64,000 nucleotides of DNA, from assembly GCA_030066595.1 (NCBI GenBank), contig JASJBI010000027.1, positions 36,881 through 100,880 on the forward strand. The letters are read 5' to 3'. Shown here piece by piece: positions 62,568 through 64,000 of this stretch (the first letter of the stretch is position 1; each line of letters starts with the position of its first letter). The notes under the pieces are model-generated. The model was given only the letters and a program-made list of their open reading frames with translations, had not been told where the DNA came from and did no database searches. This DNA comes from Alphaproteobacteria bacterium. Its GTDB lineage: Bacteria > Pseudomonadota > Alphaproteobacteria > JAJFFI01. A program made the translations under genes and the position numbers.

Positions 62568-64000
62568 ATGCGGTCTCGGACACAGGTAAGGTGTCCCGTC
62601 AGTCCCGCGACCGGGAGCCGGGCTGACGGCCTCTTAGAGGCTCCACGGTCATTCCTGCATACCCGCGCATCGGTCGCTGGGGCGCTCGCCCTGCTGATGG
62701 TCGTGGGCGGCTGCGTGCGCCTGGGCCCGGACTTCGAGAAGCCGGAAGCGGACGTTTCGGCAACGTTCACAGAGACTGCCGATGCCAAGGTGAAGGCCGA
62801 ACCCGCCGACTACAGCCAGTGGTGGACCACCTTCAACGACCCGGTCCTGAATTCGCTGGTCGCGTCGGCGCGCGCCCAGAACCTGGATCTGCAAGCTGCC
62901 GGTGTGCGCATCCTGGAGGCGCGCGCCGTGCTCGGCATCGCCACCGGCAACCAGTATCCGCAGACCCAACAGGCCACGGGCAGCATCACCGGCAACAAGC
63001 TGGGCGGCGAGAGCCCGTTTACGTCGCCGCGCAACAGCTTCACGGATTTCCAGGCCGGTTTCGATGCGGCCTGGGAGCTCGACTTCTGGGGCCGCTTCGC
63101 CCGCGGCATCGAGTCCGCCGACGCCGGCCTGCGTGCCTCGATCGCCGACTATGACGATCTTCTGGTTTCGCTGACCGCCGAGGTCGCCTCCACTTACACG
63201 CAGATCCGCGAGTTCGAGGAGCGCATCCGGCTCGCGCGCCGGAACGTGGAGATCCAGACCCGCACTCTCCAGATCGCGGATGTGCGCTTCCGCGCTGGAG
63301 CGGTGACCGAGCTCGACGTGACCCAGGCGCGCGCCAACCTGCGCTCCACGCAGGCTCTGGTGCCCGAGTTCGAGATCGGCCTGCGCCAGTCGCAGAATGC
63401 GCTCAGCATCCTCCTGGGCCAGCCGCCGAGCGAGCTGCGCGACGTGCTTGGTGGGGACAAACCGATCCCGACGGCGCCGCCGGAGGTCGCCGTGGGCATT
63501 CCGGCGGAGCTCCTGCGGCGGCGGCCGGATATCCGGCGCGCCGAGCTCGACGCGGCAACCCAGAGCGCGCAGATCGGGGTCGCGCGCGCGGACCTGTTCC
63601 CGCGCTTCCAGCTCGTCGGCAACATCGGCTTCGAGGCGGATCAGGCGAAGGACTGGTTCACGGGCCGCGCCTTCAACGCCTTCGGCGGCCCGACGGTGAG
63701 CTGGAACATCCTGAATTACGGCCGGATCACCAACAACGTCCGGGCCCAGGACGCCCGCTATCAACAACTCATCGTGGATTATCAAAATACGGTGCTGCAG
63801 GCGGCCCAGGAGGTCGAGGACGGCCTCGCAGGCTTCATCCGCTCGCAACAGCAGGCGCGGTTCCTGGCCGGCGCGGTGCAGGCGCTCACCCGCTCGGTCG
63901 ACCTGTCGCTGCAGCAGTATCGCACCGGCGTCGTCGACTTCCAGCGCGTCCTCGACGTGCAGCGGGATCTGGTCGGCCGGCAGGATGATCTGGCGGCCAC
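62568..64000 (+). CDS. RND efflux outer-membrane factor, NodT/OprM family lipoprotein (truncated by window edge)
   Basis: A TolC-like outer-membrane factor whose 3' end lies beyond the window. The frame runs uninterrupted from the ATG at 62568 (MRSRTQVRCPVSPATG) to the edge, 477 residues. A run of G bases lies 4-5 bases upstream. The lipobox VVGGC puts the lipid-modified cysteine at residue 49, a long signal region, so a start further downstream cannot be excluded. Typical features are YSQWWTTFNDPVLNSLV, ELDFWGRF, RAGAVTELDVTQARANL and IPAELLRRRPDIRRAE near the middle, then SLQQYRTGVVDFQRVLDVQRDLV. It exports compounds together with an RND pump presumably encoded downstream. Confidence 0.9.
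   Translation, partial: MRSRTQVRCPVSPATGSRADGLLEAPRSFLHTRASVAGALALLMVVGGCVRLGPDFEKPEADVSATFTETADAKVKAEPADYSQWWTTFNDPVLNSLVASARAQNLDLQAAGVRILEARAVLGIATGNQYPQTQQATGSITGNKLGGESPFTSPRNSFTDFQAGFDAAWELDFWGRFARGIESADAGLRASIADYDDLLVSLTAEVASTYTQIREFEERIRLARRNVEIQTRTLQIADVRFRAGAVTELDVTQARANLRSTQALVPEFEIGLRQSQNALSILLGQPPSELRDVLGGDKPIPTAPPEVAVGIPAELLRRRPDIRRAELDAATQSAQIGVARADLFPRFQLVGNIGFEADQAKDWFTGRAFNAFGGPTVSWNILNYGRITNNVRAQDARYQQLIVDYQNTVLQAAQEVEDGLAGFIRSQQQARFLAGAVQALTRSVDLSLQQYRTGVVDFQRVLDVQRDLVGRQDDLAA

Noticed and set aside
62649..63848. A 399-codon open frame antisense to the efflux outer-membrane factor
   Set aside because: The plus strand encodes a clear NodT/OprM-family protein through the entire stretch. 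The reverse frame shows no recognisable domain.

Overview
This is a high-GC, gene-dense chromosomal window. The ordered block tig-clpP-clpX-lon-hup, followed by tRNA-Val, is the conserved arrangement of Alphaproteobacteria. A complete ccoNOQP-ccoGHIS (fixNOQP-fixGHIS) cluster with an FNR/FixK box, BioY, and CC0125-like lipoproteins agree with this, probably a Rhodospirillales-type organism living across oxic and low-oxygen conditions. The species cannot be named from the sequence alone.

Layout. 1-3.1 kb: a truncated aminotransferase, a metallophosphoesterase, a second PLP aminotransferase and tRNA-His. 3.1-11.3 kb (minus strand): a five-gene, end-overlapping trehalose/glucose operon (HAD-OtsB fusion, GH65 phosphorylase, GH15 hydrolase, OtsA, glucokinase). 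11.6-16.5 kb: a P2-type cation ATPase, an endonuclease/phosphatase-family protein, a tiny membrane protein and a TauE/SafE-like membrane protein. 16.6-24.7 kb: cbb3 oxidase and its assembly genes, closed by a strong hairpin. 25-30 kb: a methyltransferase, two lipoproteins, BioY, the NAD(P)HX repair enzyme Nnr and a small unknown protein. 30.2-32.1 kb: a TetR-AhpD-carbonic-anhydrase operon with two matching operator palindromes. 32.2-37.2 kb: a transketolase/E1-like enzyme, an ATP/ADP-translocase-like carrier, an aldo/keto reductase and tRNA-Leu. 37.2-44.2 kb: the protein quality-control core (trigger factor, ClpP, ClpX, Lon, HU) and tRNA-Val.

From 44.2 kb the content becomes accessory. A repeat-bounded intergenic element contains a perfect 28-bp-arm hairpin. 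It is followed by a stand-alone receiver protein, a LysR/tautomerase pair, an arginine deiminase operon (YfcC-type carrier, ArcA, ArcB, a DcaP-like porin, ArcC), a complete V/A-type ATPase operon (B-D-I-K-E-C-like-A), and the start of an RND outer-membrane factor.

The most interesting signal is a 16-bp palindrome, CTGTCA-N4-TGACAG. I see it exactly three times, each time in the intergenic region before one of three consecutive transcription units: the receiver gene, the arginine deiminase operon and the V/A-ATPase operon. Its geometry (TGTCA-N4-TGACA) is that of a CRP/FNR-family site. I infer a small regulon that couples substrate-level ATP production from arginine to a V/A-type proton pump, probably for energy maintenance or pH control when respiration is limited. 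No cognate regulator gene is visible in the window.
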